Assembly (NCBI RefSeq): GCF_023053635.1
Contig: NC_086177.1
Coordinates: 97,064,001 to 97,128,000 of the forward strand
Source: Elgaria multicarinata webbii
Taxonomy: Eukaryota > Chordata > Lepidosauria > Squamata > Anguidae
Length of the DNA stretch: 64,000 bases
Reading direction: 5' to 3'
Each line of letters begins with the position of its first letter. The stretch's first letter is position 1. The notes under the pieces were generated by a model. It was given only the letters and a program-made list of their open reading frames with translations, ran no database searches and had not been told where the DNA came from. This document shows positions 33,136-43,359 of the stretch, one piece after another. Both the position numbers and the translations under genes were made by a program.

Positions 33136-34702
33136 AGCAGGGGGGATGTCAGGGGCAGAAAATAGAGACTGATCATTATCTGGACCACAGCAGACAGGGA
33201 GGGGGAGTTGAGTTTAACCTTTTCCTTTCCAGTTGTAATCCTGAAAAAAATGCCTTTTGAAGCTGCTATTTAGGGACAGGAAGATCAGCTGAGCTTGAGC
33301 TCATAAAAGTTTTTGTGTGAGCTTATTTGTTACTGTTGTTGTTCAAATGGGAAAGTGCAGTTGGGTATGCTTTTTTTTCTCTAAGTGCACACACAGACAC
33401 ACATTTTCCCTCCATTGACTAAGGTCACAATCCTATGCGGAAAAGTCCTGGCTAGCTAAGGGATGCTGGGAGTTATAGGACGTTTTTCTGTCTGAAAATA
33501 CATAGGATTGTGCTCAAAAGGGTGAAAATGTGCATTTCTCTCAAATGTGCATTTTTAAAAGTGCACATTTTTCTACAGTACACTTTTGTTTTTCAACTAG
33601 CACCGATGGCTCAGGATTTGATTGATTGATTGATTTATCATATTTGTACACTGCTCCTCAGCCAAAAAAGCCTGCCCACAGGCTTTCAATGTAAAACAGG
33701 ACAAGACACACAAGGAAATGGAGTTTGGGAGGGAAGAGTAGGGTGACCATATGGAAAGGAGGACAGGGGTCCTGCATCTCTAACAGCTCTTCAGAAATGG
33801 GAATTTCAGCAGGTGTCATTTGTTCACCTATGGAAGCTTTGCCTATAAAAGGTGCTCCCGTTCGTGTTTGTGAACAGGCAAATTTTGCTCACAAATGAAT
33901 CAAACTGAAATTCCATACATCCCAATTCCTATTTGCATTAGCAGGAAATACCACCAGCCCCAGCATTGGCTATTGGCATTTTTTTTTAAAAAAAATTGCA
34001 AATTAAATGCAAAGATACCCTTAACCTCCCATCTAGTTTGGTCCTAAGTGGTGTTCTTCTGTACATCACTATTTAAAGTGTATGCCTAACTTTTATGAGC
34101 CAGATATTACAGGTCCATTCATTGCTTGTAAACTAGTCAGTGAGCTGAGGTTGGCAGCTGCTACTTGTCAAGTGTACACTCAGGGCTAAGTGATACATGA
34201 TGTTATTTCCACTTTAAAAAAAATGAGTGGGAAAATCTGGGCATTTTTCTGGGTAGCTGTGGACCCCCAATCCAGAAAGTGATCCTGATCTGGACTGGAA
34301 CCCCCTACGAATTCCCCAGCAAAAAACATCTTCCCCCCACCCCCACAGAGTTCTTATTTTCCCCACTGGTCCTGTCTACACCAAACATAATGTTCCCAAT
34401 GATGTCTAACATGATGGAACATTTTTTTAAAAAATGGCCTCATTCACTGTCCTGCGTTTCTTTGACCCTTTGCCCTGTCATTGCCACACCCTGTGCCAAC
34501 AAATCAGAAAGCAGTGGATGTCCCTAGTGTGGGATGATTGCAGTAGCTTTTATTGTATTCCCCATGGGTTTTGGAGTAAAAAGACTTATCGTCTTTTAAG
34601 TTTCCAATATATTTATGGTTTACAGAGTGTCGTCTTTTGTAGTTTTTATGTTTGATTTTTTTTTTTACCCCAAAATGCACAGAACCTGCAATGAAGGTTA
34701 TG

Positions 34703-34932
34703 TAGGGTAACTATATGGAAAGGAGGACAGGGCTCCTCCATCTTTAACAATTGTATAGAAAAAGGAATTTCAGTAAAGCTAGAGTAAGCAGGTACAAAAG
34801 CGGGCAGGGGTCCTGCAGCTTTAACTGTTGTGATGAAGAGGAAATTTCACCAGGTGCTGCAGGCATACAAATGACACCTGCAGAAACTCCCTTTTCTGGA
34901 CAAGCCCTGTCTTCCTTTCCATATGGGCACCC
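34703..34932. mobile_element. palindromic foldback element (block B copy)
   Basis: Paralogue of 22382-22627 with a small internal deletion near the right arm. It lies upstream of the gene B promoter. Confidence 0.75.
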
Positions 34933-35104
34933 TACTCTTGGGCAGTGGTCACTTTCCCCTCTATCTCCCCATCCCATGCAACCCTCACACTTTTTTGCAT
35001 CGTGGCTAAAAGTGGTGCTCCCTCTGCCCAGACACCTGTCATCCCCTCCGGCTAATCACCAGTTCCCTCCCCACCTGGAGGAAACCTCCCCTGGGCAAGT
35101 CCAG

Positions 35105-35155
35105 CCAATCATGCACAAAGGGCAGGGCCATGGTTGGCCGCTGGAGCGATAAATA
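35105..35155 (+). promoter_or_regulatory. predicted core promoter of ligand gene B
   Basis: A CCAAT box (35105-35109) and a TATA-like GATAAATA (35148-35155) are arranged as in copy A. Small deletions lie between the TATA-like box and the start codon compared with copy A, and the predicted start is near 35180. Confidence 0.5.
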
Positions 35156-35441
35156 CCGAGGAACCTTGCTGGGCAGCACTTGGGAAGAGCTAGTCCATGA
35201 AAGAGAAACACCTGACTCACCTCGTGGCACAAGCAGCTGGTCCTGGCACCAAGAAGCAGGGAGACCCACAGAAGGCAAGAAGAGGTCCTGGGCCCAAGGC
35301 AGATTGCTACCCTTAAAGCGGAGATACAAGCTCCCTCTTCACCACAGAGGCACAGCTCGTGATTTGCAGGCACTGTGACTGCACGACGTGGCAAGAAACC
35401 TTCCAGCCTGCCTGTTGCTGCCTGCAGCCCCCAGCTTGTTC

Positions 35442-37785
35442 ATGGCTCCTGCTTCCTACAGCCTGCAGGGCAACTGGATTCCCCTGGCCATGCTGGCCTT
35501 GCTATGGGCCTCTTTGGCATGGGCGGAGGAAACACCCACTCTATCTCCCGAAGACAGGAAAGCCTTGCTGCATAAATTGATCAAGCAGCATGTCCTGCAA
35601 AATCTCAATCTGAGGCAGCCGCCCAACAGCACCCAGCCCAAACCACATTTGGCCATGACCAACGCCCTGCGGGTCATTCAGGAAGCCCAGATGAATAGGA
35701 CGGGGAACTCGTCTCGCTCTGAGAACCCCATACCTGATGGGAAACCCTACGAGAGCATTAGCTTAGCAAGGACAGGCAAGTCCTCCCCGTACCTCTTCCA
35801 GGGGGTTGAGTGCTCTGGCACAAAAAGCTTAAGGCCACAATCTTATGCACCTTTAGACAGAAAAATAACACCGTGCAGCTCACTGCATGGCATGCTGGGG
35901 AATGCTAAAAGTTCTAGGACTTTTTTCTGTCTAAACATAGATACATAGGATTGCGCCCTAAGTCATTTAAAGTGATCCATTTGCTCTTTGGCAATGTACA
36001 GCTGGCCACCTAATGTATGGATCAGTCCCACCAAAGATGGAAGGGTGGAGGAAATGGTTGTGTGAGGGAGCGAGATTTGAATGGCTTTTTATATAGAGGG
36101 GGCTGAGAGAAGGAGAGATGGTGTGAACTCTTGGAAAGATTTTAATTTCAATATTCTCCCTCACCTCTTAATTATTTTATATATCACTTGCGCAAAATTG
36201 TAAACCCCTTCTAGCAGAGCCTGCCTTCCCGCATATTCTGTACATGGTCCAGTTTTTTAGGCACCCCCAAAAATAACATTAACATATTATCATGATTGGT
36301 ATTATTTGGGTTATACGTGAGAGCCAGGAGCTCAGGTAAGCTCATTGGGCACCACTGGACAAATCATGCTCTCTCAGCATAACCAGCTTGACTAGGTTGT
36401 TCTGGGACATGATACAAACTGCTGGAGGAGGTGTAGCTCAGTGGTGAAGTGGCTGCTTTGCATGCAGAAGTTCCCAGGTTCAATCCTCGGCATCTCCAGG
36501 TAAGGCTGGGAAAGAATACTGCCTGAAACCCTGGAGAGCCATGGCTAGGGTGACCATATTTGGGAAACCAAAGAAGACGACACCCAGTGTGTGCGTGTGT
36601 GTGGAGCATGTTTTCCAGCGCATCCGGAAAGCATGTCATTCCCCTGCCATGCTAATTAGCAAGGGGGGGAGGGAAATGATGCCTTTTCAAGAAGCATGGG
36701 AAATCATGCTTTCCCAACGCCCCCCATAGTACTCAATTGGGGCCTTAAAGCACCCGGCTGTAACAATGTAGGGGAGGAATGACATGCTTTCCCCTTCTCT
36801 GCTCCATTCAGCATTCTTTCCGGGGCCTCCAAGAAGTATATCATTTCCCCATAACCCTAGGCGATACTGGCCTAGGCATACGAAGAGTATGACTCAGTAT
36901 AAGGCAGCTTCCTATGTCCTAAATGTAGCAAATAAATATGGAGTAAGAGCAAGGCAAGACATGGACATCTTGTTGATGCTGATGGAAGGACCCTCGCTCA
37001 GGTGGGTTCTGGAGCAGGTCGTAATGAGTGCTGCAGCGATTGATTTTCAGCTTGACTGTTCTTCTCCTCCAACAGAGCCTTCCGGACTACTCCACTTTCT
37101 CACCCCAACCAGCCAAGGCATTCACGTCCTGGAAGTCCAACTGTGGATGTACCTCTATGCCCATGGAAGCATCACCCTTCAGATCTACCGGGCAGGGCAT
37201 CGGGAGACTGCACTGGCTGAGCAGCAGCTTGAGAGCAGGGGGAGCGGCTGGACCACCTTCTCCCTCATGCCTGCGATGCAGAACATCTTAGAGCAGGAGG
37301 AGAAGACCCTGACCCTGCAGCTGCAGTGTGTCGGTTGCCCTGCCGCATCTTTGGTGAGGGCCGACGACAGCTCCCACCAGCCCTTTCTGGTGGTTAAGGG
37401 CAAGATCCGAGGGACTGGCCATCAGGTGGCCAAGCGCAGCCAGAGCTGTGATGAGAACTCAGACGTTTGCTGCCGGAAAGACTATTATGTGAACTTCCGG
37501 GACATTGGTTGGGACAAGTGGATCATTGAGCCTAAGGGTTATCATATGAACTATTGCATGGGGAAGTGCCCCACGCCCCTGAGTATCAGACCTGGGATAG
37601 CCAGCTCCATCCCAACGGCCATCTTAAACTTGTTAAAACTCAAAGACCCGTCACTGCATGGGGTTGAATCTTCCTGTGCCCCCACAAGGGTTGGGGGGAT
37701 TTATATGGTCTACTATGACAATAGCAACAACCTCATCAAAATGGATGTTGCTGACATGGTCGTTGAAGCTTGTGGTTGCAATTAA
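35442..37785 (+). CDS. INHBE/INHBC-like: activin/inhibin beta chain, INHBC/INHBE-like, lacking the interchain cysteine (copy B)
   Basis: This is a second secreted TGF-beta-family ligand, paralogous to copy A. Exon 1 is 35442-35775 and exon 2 is 37076-37785, joined in phase 1, for about 347 residues. The signal peptide is nearly identical to that of copy A (IPLAMLALLWASLAWA). The KR cleavage site (VAKR before SQSC) is kept, and the mature domain runs from CCRKDYYVNF through NYCMGKCP to EACGCN. Eight of the nine activin-type cysteines remain. The first of the CC pair is serine (codon 37672-37674, in SSCAPT), the position that normally makes the intermolecular disulfide; GDF9, BMP15 and GDF3 lack the same cysteine. 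The intron has the same GC donor. Mature-domain identity to copy A is only 64 of 105 residues although introns are about 97% alike. The frame is intact, so a functional gene is likely. Confidence 0.92.
36421..36540 (+). repeat. tRNA-derived SINE in intron of gene B
   Basis: A box TAGCTCAGTGG and B box GGTTCAATCC are followed by GAATACTGCCTGAAACCCTG. This is the uninterrupted partner of 24161-24600. Confidence 0.85.
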
Positions 37786-37873
37786 GAACAGGAATGTCAC
37801 TGCAGGGAACTTTGATAGGGATAGAGAGAGGGACATGGAACAAATTCCCCTCCACCCCCATTTGGACATCTGT

Positions 37874-38096
37874 GGGCTCATTTACACCAAGCAGGATATT
37901 GCACTATGAGAGCGGTATATAAAAGGTAGGAGCCACGCTACTGCTTGTGATATGCACTGACAATTGTTGGGGGCCACTGACACACACCATATACTGCATT
38001 CATACCGCTATATCCTGCCTGGTGTGGCTCCTGCCTTTTATATACCACTTTCATACTGCAATATCCTGCTTGGTGTAGATGAGCCCTATGATGCTC
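37874..38096. mobile_element. palindromic inverted-repeat element (block B copy)
   Basis: Paralogue of 25935-26157. It begins GGGCTCATTTACACCAAGC and ends GCTTGGTGTAGATGAGCCC, in the likely 3' untranslated region of gene B. Confidence 0.8.
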
Positions 38097-38212
38097 CAGT
38101 CCAAGTTGGGGGGGGGGGTGTTGGGAGGATGGCATGGTCTCTTTTCAGAGAGCAACGGTGGTTCCTACAGAGGAAAGCCAGTGGCAGTGGGACATCACTG
38201 TGATGTCCCACT

Positions 38213-38308
38213 TTAGGGTGGATTCCTGCATTGAGCAGAGGGTTGGACTCGATGGCCTTGTAGGCCCCTTCCAACTCTGCTATTCTATGATTCTATGATT
38301 CTATGATG
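38213..38308 (+). mobile_element. CR1 LINE 3' tail, specific to block B
   Basis: TGGATTCCTGCATTGAGCAG, GGTTGGACTCGATGGCCTTG and a tail of ATTCTATG repeats identify a severely 5'-truncated CR1. The paralogous position in block A (about 26266) lacks it. It follows a perfect short palindrome (GTGGGACATCAC/GTGATGTCCCAC, 38187-38211). Confidence 0.85.
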
Positions 38309-38316
38309 CTTTGCTA

Positions 38317-38621
38317 TTCATTGCCAGTTATATGATGTAGGTTAGGATTTGGGTCTTTATATGTAAGGGTTTAGTAAGAGAGAATAGGAACAACATGTTT
38401 TGTTAATTTGGGGAAAGGGAGAAGGGTGGAGATAGTGGAGGCTAGTGGGTAGCATAGGTAGGGTTACAGATGAAACAGTTTTGAAACATACAAGTATTGA
38501 ACCTGATGAAACCATTAAGCTTTTGTAACTGCATAGCCTTACTCATTGTTAATAAAAGTTCTTTCTGTTTCACATTCTGGAGTGGAGTCTTTGGGTACCT
38601 GAGGTAGGGTACAGTGTTCTA
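38317..38621 (+). mobile_element. LTR of Ty3/gypsy-type element (copy B) with primer-binding-site-like sequence
   Basis: This is the partner of 26269-26574. AATAAA is at 38551-38556. It is followed at 38622 by TGGTGGCAGTGGTG, close to the complement of leucine-tRNA 3' ends, and by a leader running to the gag-like region at 38975. No 3' LTR is seen, so only the 5' half of the element remains. Confidence 0.7.
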
Positions 38622-38974
38622 TGGTGGCAGTGGTGTAATAAAAGAGCAAGTATAGAGTGCTGGACTGGCTGCTGTGAGGCCCCAAAGGGTCAGTGAGCAG
38701 CACTCTGATGATCATCCCATAGTTTGGATACTTTGATTATAGGGAGAAATGCAGGCAGACCAAGGGGATGGCATCGCACGTGGTGGCTTTAGCGGTGGGA
38801 TATGATTTAATCCAGTGCATATCTGAGGGATACAAGAATATTATCCAGTGCAGTTCTGAGGGATTTGATAAAATCCAAGAAATCCAGTTGCAAACGTATA
38901 ACCAGGCTTGAGGGAGACAGTAGCGTGAAACAGTTAACCAAAGTAAGGAGTAGAACAAATTTCCGTGAGGAAAA

Positions 38975-40083
38975 ATGGCAGAGATTTTGGCTTTAAAGAA
39001 GGAAGCACCAATTGAAAGATGTAAGGTGCTAAAGTATAAGGGGAAAACAACAGAAGAACTAAAAGTTCTGTTGATTAAGCATCAAGTGCCAGATCCCAGT
39101 GAGGCAGGCTGTGAGAGAAACCCGTTGGTGAATGTTTGTGACCCCGCATCTATAGAAACTCTGAGAGAACAAAACAGAATTTTAAAAAATAGAATCAGAG
39201 GACAGAAAAAAACAAGTAAGATGGAAGTAGAAAGGATGAAATTAGATCTTGAAGAAAGGGAGAAGCAGCAGGTAATAGAAATAAGGGGAAGAGAAAAAAT
39301 ACAAGGATTAGAATTAAAGAAGATGCAATTGGAAACTGTGAAGTTTAAGGCAGAAGTGATTTGGCAGGAAAAGCAAGAAGTGATGGAGAAAACTAAGACT
39401 GAAAGCTTAAAAACACCCAAATCACAACTAGGGATTTTGTAGCCTATAATCCTGGGGAAGATCCTGAGATTTTCCTAGCCACATTTGAGAAAGTTGCCAA
39501 AAACTAGAATATTCCCAGAAGCGAGTTCATGAGGTATATTCTCAACCTAATCAAAGCTGAAATGGCAGGAATCTATAATAGTTTTACCTCAGAAGAAACA
39601 TTCACTTATGATAGCTATAAAGCAATGGTGTACCAACTTCCCTCAGAAATCAGCTAGATGGTGCAAGATAGAACCCCAAAAACAGTTAAAGAGGCTGCTG
39701 AAATTGCAGATCAATTAGCAATTAATAGAGGAGGGGGATCAGGAAGAAATTACAGAGACCATCACTCTAAATACAATGATTACAGAGATAACAAAGTCAA
39801 TGTGAAAAAGGAACCTGAGAAAAATAAAGATTACAAACAGCAACTCCAAGTCAGTGAGGAAAGCAAAAGTGACATAAAACCTGTGTTTAAAAGAGAAAAC
39901 ACAAGGTACTGTTTTAAGTGTGGACATGTAGGACATTTGCAATATGACTGTCCAGGAAATCCTAAAAACAGTACTTCAGCCGATGTGAAATGGATTGCCA
40001 CTACAGAATCCACTGCTCAGGCCACACAGAAAGTACAATTCTGCAGTGTAAAGTTTAGGGGGAATAGAGCAGATAAATTCTGA
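38975..40083 (+). mobile_element. Ty3/gypsy-type gag fossil with zinc knuckle
   Basis: The first part encodes a lysine/glutamate-rich coiled-coil region. Next comes a SCAN-like capsid segment (FLATFEKVAKN; EFMRYILNLIKAEMAGIYN). Last are a basic stretch and one CCHC zinc knuckle (CFKCGHVGHLQYDCP). This layout fits gag of the Ty3/gypsy lineage from which vertebrate SCAN domains are thought to derive. It is broken in about two places, and pol is missing apart from a short remnant. A matching scrap is at 16032-16125. Confidence 0.75.
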
Positions 40084-40175
40084 ATTAAAAAGAAGAAGTA
40101 TTAGTGGCGAAACTCCCTTTTCCTAGCCACACTAGCCACTGAAGCCAGAATCAGCCATTTGAAGGCAGATTTGAG

Positions 40176-40669
40176 CCTAATCTGCACCAAGCAGGATATT
40201 GCACTATGAAAGCGGTATGAAAGTGGTATATAAAAGGCAAGAGCCACACCTGTATCAATAGGTAGAACTAAGTGAGACACACAGGAAGTTAGATGGAAGA
40301 GGAAGTCAGGGACACAGACTTTGATTGAAGGAATACTCGCCCAATCAGGAGGTGACACAGCAGTCAGTGACTCAGCACTCTCAGGAGTCAGTCAGGGCTG
40401 GAGAGAAGTTAGAAGCTATGTTTGTTTGAGGCAATAAAAGTTTTATTTTTATATAATACTGCATTCTTCATTTGCAACAAACCTATCTTTGAAACAACAC
40501 CAAGCAGGATATAGCACTATGAAAGCAGTATAAGGTATGCGGCATTGGGCCCCAAGAGTTGTCAGTGCACTTCAATTCCACTATAAAGCAGTAGCGTGGC
40601 TCCTGCCTTTTATATACTGCTTTCATACCGCTTTCATAGTGCAATATCCTGCTTGGTGTAGATTAGGCC
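40176..40669. mobile_element. palindromic inverted-repeat element split by a solo LTR
   Basis: The left part (40176-40250) begins GCCTAATCTGCACCAAGC and the right part (40497-40669) ends GCTTGGTGTAGATTAGGC. It is the same family as at 5644. The insertion at 40251-40496 separates the halves. Confidence 0.8.
40251..40496 (+). mobile_element. solo LTR, 246 bp, with 5-bp target duplication
   Basis: The inserted sequence starts TGTATCAATAGG and ends CTTTGAAACA, the TG...CA ends of LTRs. It is flanked by ACACC on both sides (40246-40250 and 40497-40501). An AATAAAA lies about 65 bp before its end. No internal region is present, as expected after LTR-LTR recombination. It is unrelated by eye to the LTR at 38317. 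Confidence 0.8.
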
Positions 40670-41369
40670 TGGGTCCAGGAGGAAACCATTTTATCTCAGG
40701 AAACCTTCCAGATAAGAGGCATTGGTGGCAAGTCTGTCAAGATTCCCTTGGCCAGAGTGAATATTACACAGAGAAGCCAAGCAGAGGAATTCAAAGTGGG
40801 GATAGGTAAAGATCAGCAAGCACCTGTCATTTTAGGACATGGCATTATGAGAGCTGGGAGCAAAAAAGATTTACATTTTCACCATAGTCAAAAAGACCTA
40901 AGTTCTGTGGCAGAAAATAAGGGTCCAAGCAAGGTAGGCCCTTTGCCAGAAGCCAGGCAGGCCAAGGAGGAAAATGACAGGGTTACCATAGGCTTTACCA
41001 GGCTTTATGCAGGAGCCCAATTTTAATTGCTCCTGATTTCTTAAGCAAAGTAAATCTTGTTAAATACATGTTTTGTCCTAATTTACACATTCGGGCCTTC
41101 CAGAACGGTGCATGGGGGGAAGGTTGTCAGGTTTTACAGCTTCTGGAACTATCCCCAGTGTCCAAATTCAAGTGAGTCATCCTGGAAGTGAAGAAGGATG
41201 TCAGCATGGCAAGCTTTTTTTTTAAAAAAAAAGTGTGAGACATTTGCACAAGTTAAGTTTTTAAATTTTATAAAAAAAAGAAAAACATTGCCCAAAACTG
41301 CTGAGAGCCATCACAAGAATCGAAAAAATGTTCCCCCACTCACCCAAGACAGGCACAGACTCTTTCTGT

Positions 41370-41836
41370 GGCTGTCAGAAAGAAACTGGAAAGGGAACTC
41401 AAGAATCTGAGGTTTTCCTAACAATAAACATGGTGAAGTCACCAAACAGCTCTGGAAGTTGCAATCCCAAATGAAAGATTACATGCAGGAGCTGGATGAT
41501 GAACATCCTTCAGAGTAGAAGTCTTCGCACAGGCCAAAGAGAATGAAGAGAAGTTCAAGAAAATGGAGGCAAAGATGGTTCAAATGCAAGAGGAACTGGC
41601 AGCTGCTGAACATGCCAAGTGGCAGACTCAGCAAAGAGAAGGAAGAACTGGCAGATGAAAGTGCCAACAGCAGTGGCATAGAAGTTCTTCCATTACAGGA
41701 AATGCTTTGCTTGGAAGCTCAGATAGTTCTGCTTGAAGACGAACTGGAGGACAAATAGTTCAGTACAAAGTTAGTGAATGACTGCCTCGAGGAAGCAAAT
41801 CTTCAGATTGACCAGATAAACACGGACCTGAATAGC
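41370..41836 (+). pseudogene. myosin-tail-like composite fossil (copy 9)
   Basis: Text includes [20 protein letters not shown]-like and LEAQIVLLEDELEDK stretches in the usual order. It stops at a short LINE-tail-like repeat (41832-41880) before the L1 fragment. It is broken in several places. Confidence 0.55.
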
Positions 41837-41884
41837 CGGAGCTCTCTGGGCGGTTTACAAAAATTAAAAACAAAAATTAATATA

Positions 41885-43165
41885 TTCTTTAAGGACCATA
41901 ATTCAAAGTGGAGGAGGGGAATTGAGAACCCACTTTTAAAGACTGTGTTAGAAATATGGCGAATGTATAAAAGGAAATTGGTTCCAATCACTTCCCCTAT
42001 AACACCGGTGGTGGTAATAAGGGAGTTTCCTGAAAATTTAAAAGAGGGGTTGGTAAAGAAATTAAAAGATGAGAAAGTACTTAAAATAAGAGATTGGATG
42101 GAGAAGATGGGAACTAAGGAAGAAATAAAAATAAAAAGGGGAAATATATCATGGTTCAATTGTATCCAAATGGAACAATGGACCAAAAAATGGCTAAAGG
42201 ATAATAGAGATTGCAGAAAGAATACTAAATTTGAGGATTTGATCTTACAAAAAGATAAAAAGAAGAAAATAAATCGATAAAAGGATTAATGAATGAAATA
42301 TATCAGATATTATTGGAAATGGAAACTCAAGAAGGTTCTGTTAGGATGGTATGGGAAACAGATTTGAATGAGAAAATAGAGCAACAGGGCTGGGGAGGAT
42401 ATGGAAACAAAGAGTGTTGAAAAATATGTCTGTAAGGATAAAAGAAAATCATTATACAATAATTTGGAGGTGGTATCTAACTCCAATAAAATTAAACTTA
42501 ATAAATAAAGAGAACTCAATACTTTGTTGGAGAGGATGTCAGGAGAAAGGAATGTATATACATATTTGGTGGAATTGTGAACATGTACAAAAATTATGGA
42601 AAATGGTGTATAGAGAAATAAATGAAATAACTGGAATGGATTTAGAAGAAACACCAAGTGTAGTATTATTATCAATGTATGGAAATCTAAAATGTAATCA
42701 GATGGAAAAAGAATTAATAACGAACCTGTTAACAGCTGCAAGGTTAATGATATCCAGAAATTGGAAGGTTCAAGGAGATATAGAAGATTGGTATAAAGAA
42801 ATATGGGATATTTCTATAAATGTTAAATTAACATGTAATATTAGATTTAGAAGGGGAATAACAAAAAACAATAATTTTGAAGAGATATGGAAATTGTTCC
42901 TAGAACATGTATTGTTAAAAGGGAGAGGAAGAACACCTCCAGAAGATTCAATGCAATTTTGGAATCTAGAATAAGATCTCGAGGGTGGGGGGCACTTATT
43001 AATGTGAGATAGTTAAGAAGTAGAATCTATAGCTAAGAAATAAGAGGAATGTTATGTTATGTATGTATATGTTATGTATGTATATGATTTATCATGTGTT
43101 GTTAAATAATAATAATAATAATAATAGTAATAATAATAATAATAATAATATAATGATAATGATAA
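41885..43165 (+). mobile_element. L1 LINE, 5'-truncated, ORF2 C-terminus and 3' end
   Basis: The 3' portion encodes IWRWYLTPIKLNLINKE, CWRGCQEKGMYIHIWWNCEH and an SRNWKVQG segment. These match the CWR.C...GT..H.WW.C motif of L1 ORF2 C-termini. It ends in an A/T-rich (TAA)n tail at about 43103-43165. It resembles the L1 at 54500-56796 and has a few breaks. Confidence 0.85.
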
Positions 43166-43359
43166 TAATAAAGAAATTGGACAGGCTTAACACTAGCATG
43201 CAGCATACCTGGGCAAGAACCAGGGCCCCATGTGGGCCCACCATTTCTTTCACCAGGTTGTCATTGGTGTTACTGGTTCTGCCACAACTCTTGCTGCTGC
43301 TGCTGCTGCTGCTGTAGCAGCTAGCAGCTAGCCCCCAGCTGCCTGCCTCTGGGAAAAGG

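Larger units (their letters stand above)
32969..38666 (+). repeat. segmental duplication block B (carries ligand gene B)
   Basis: This is the direct-orientation partner of 20628-26623. Relative to A it lacks the intron insertion and carries an additional CR1 tail at 38213-38308. The right edge lies within the leader of the Ty3/gypsy element at 38317-40083. Confidence 0.85.

Noticed and set aside
23197-37785. Assigning copy A to INHBC and copy B to INHBE as one-to-one orthologues
   Set aside because: Non-coding identity of a few per cent divergence means a recent local duplication, not the old INHBC/INHBE split. Orthology needs trees and synteny.
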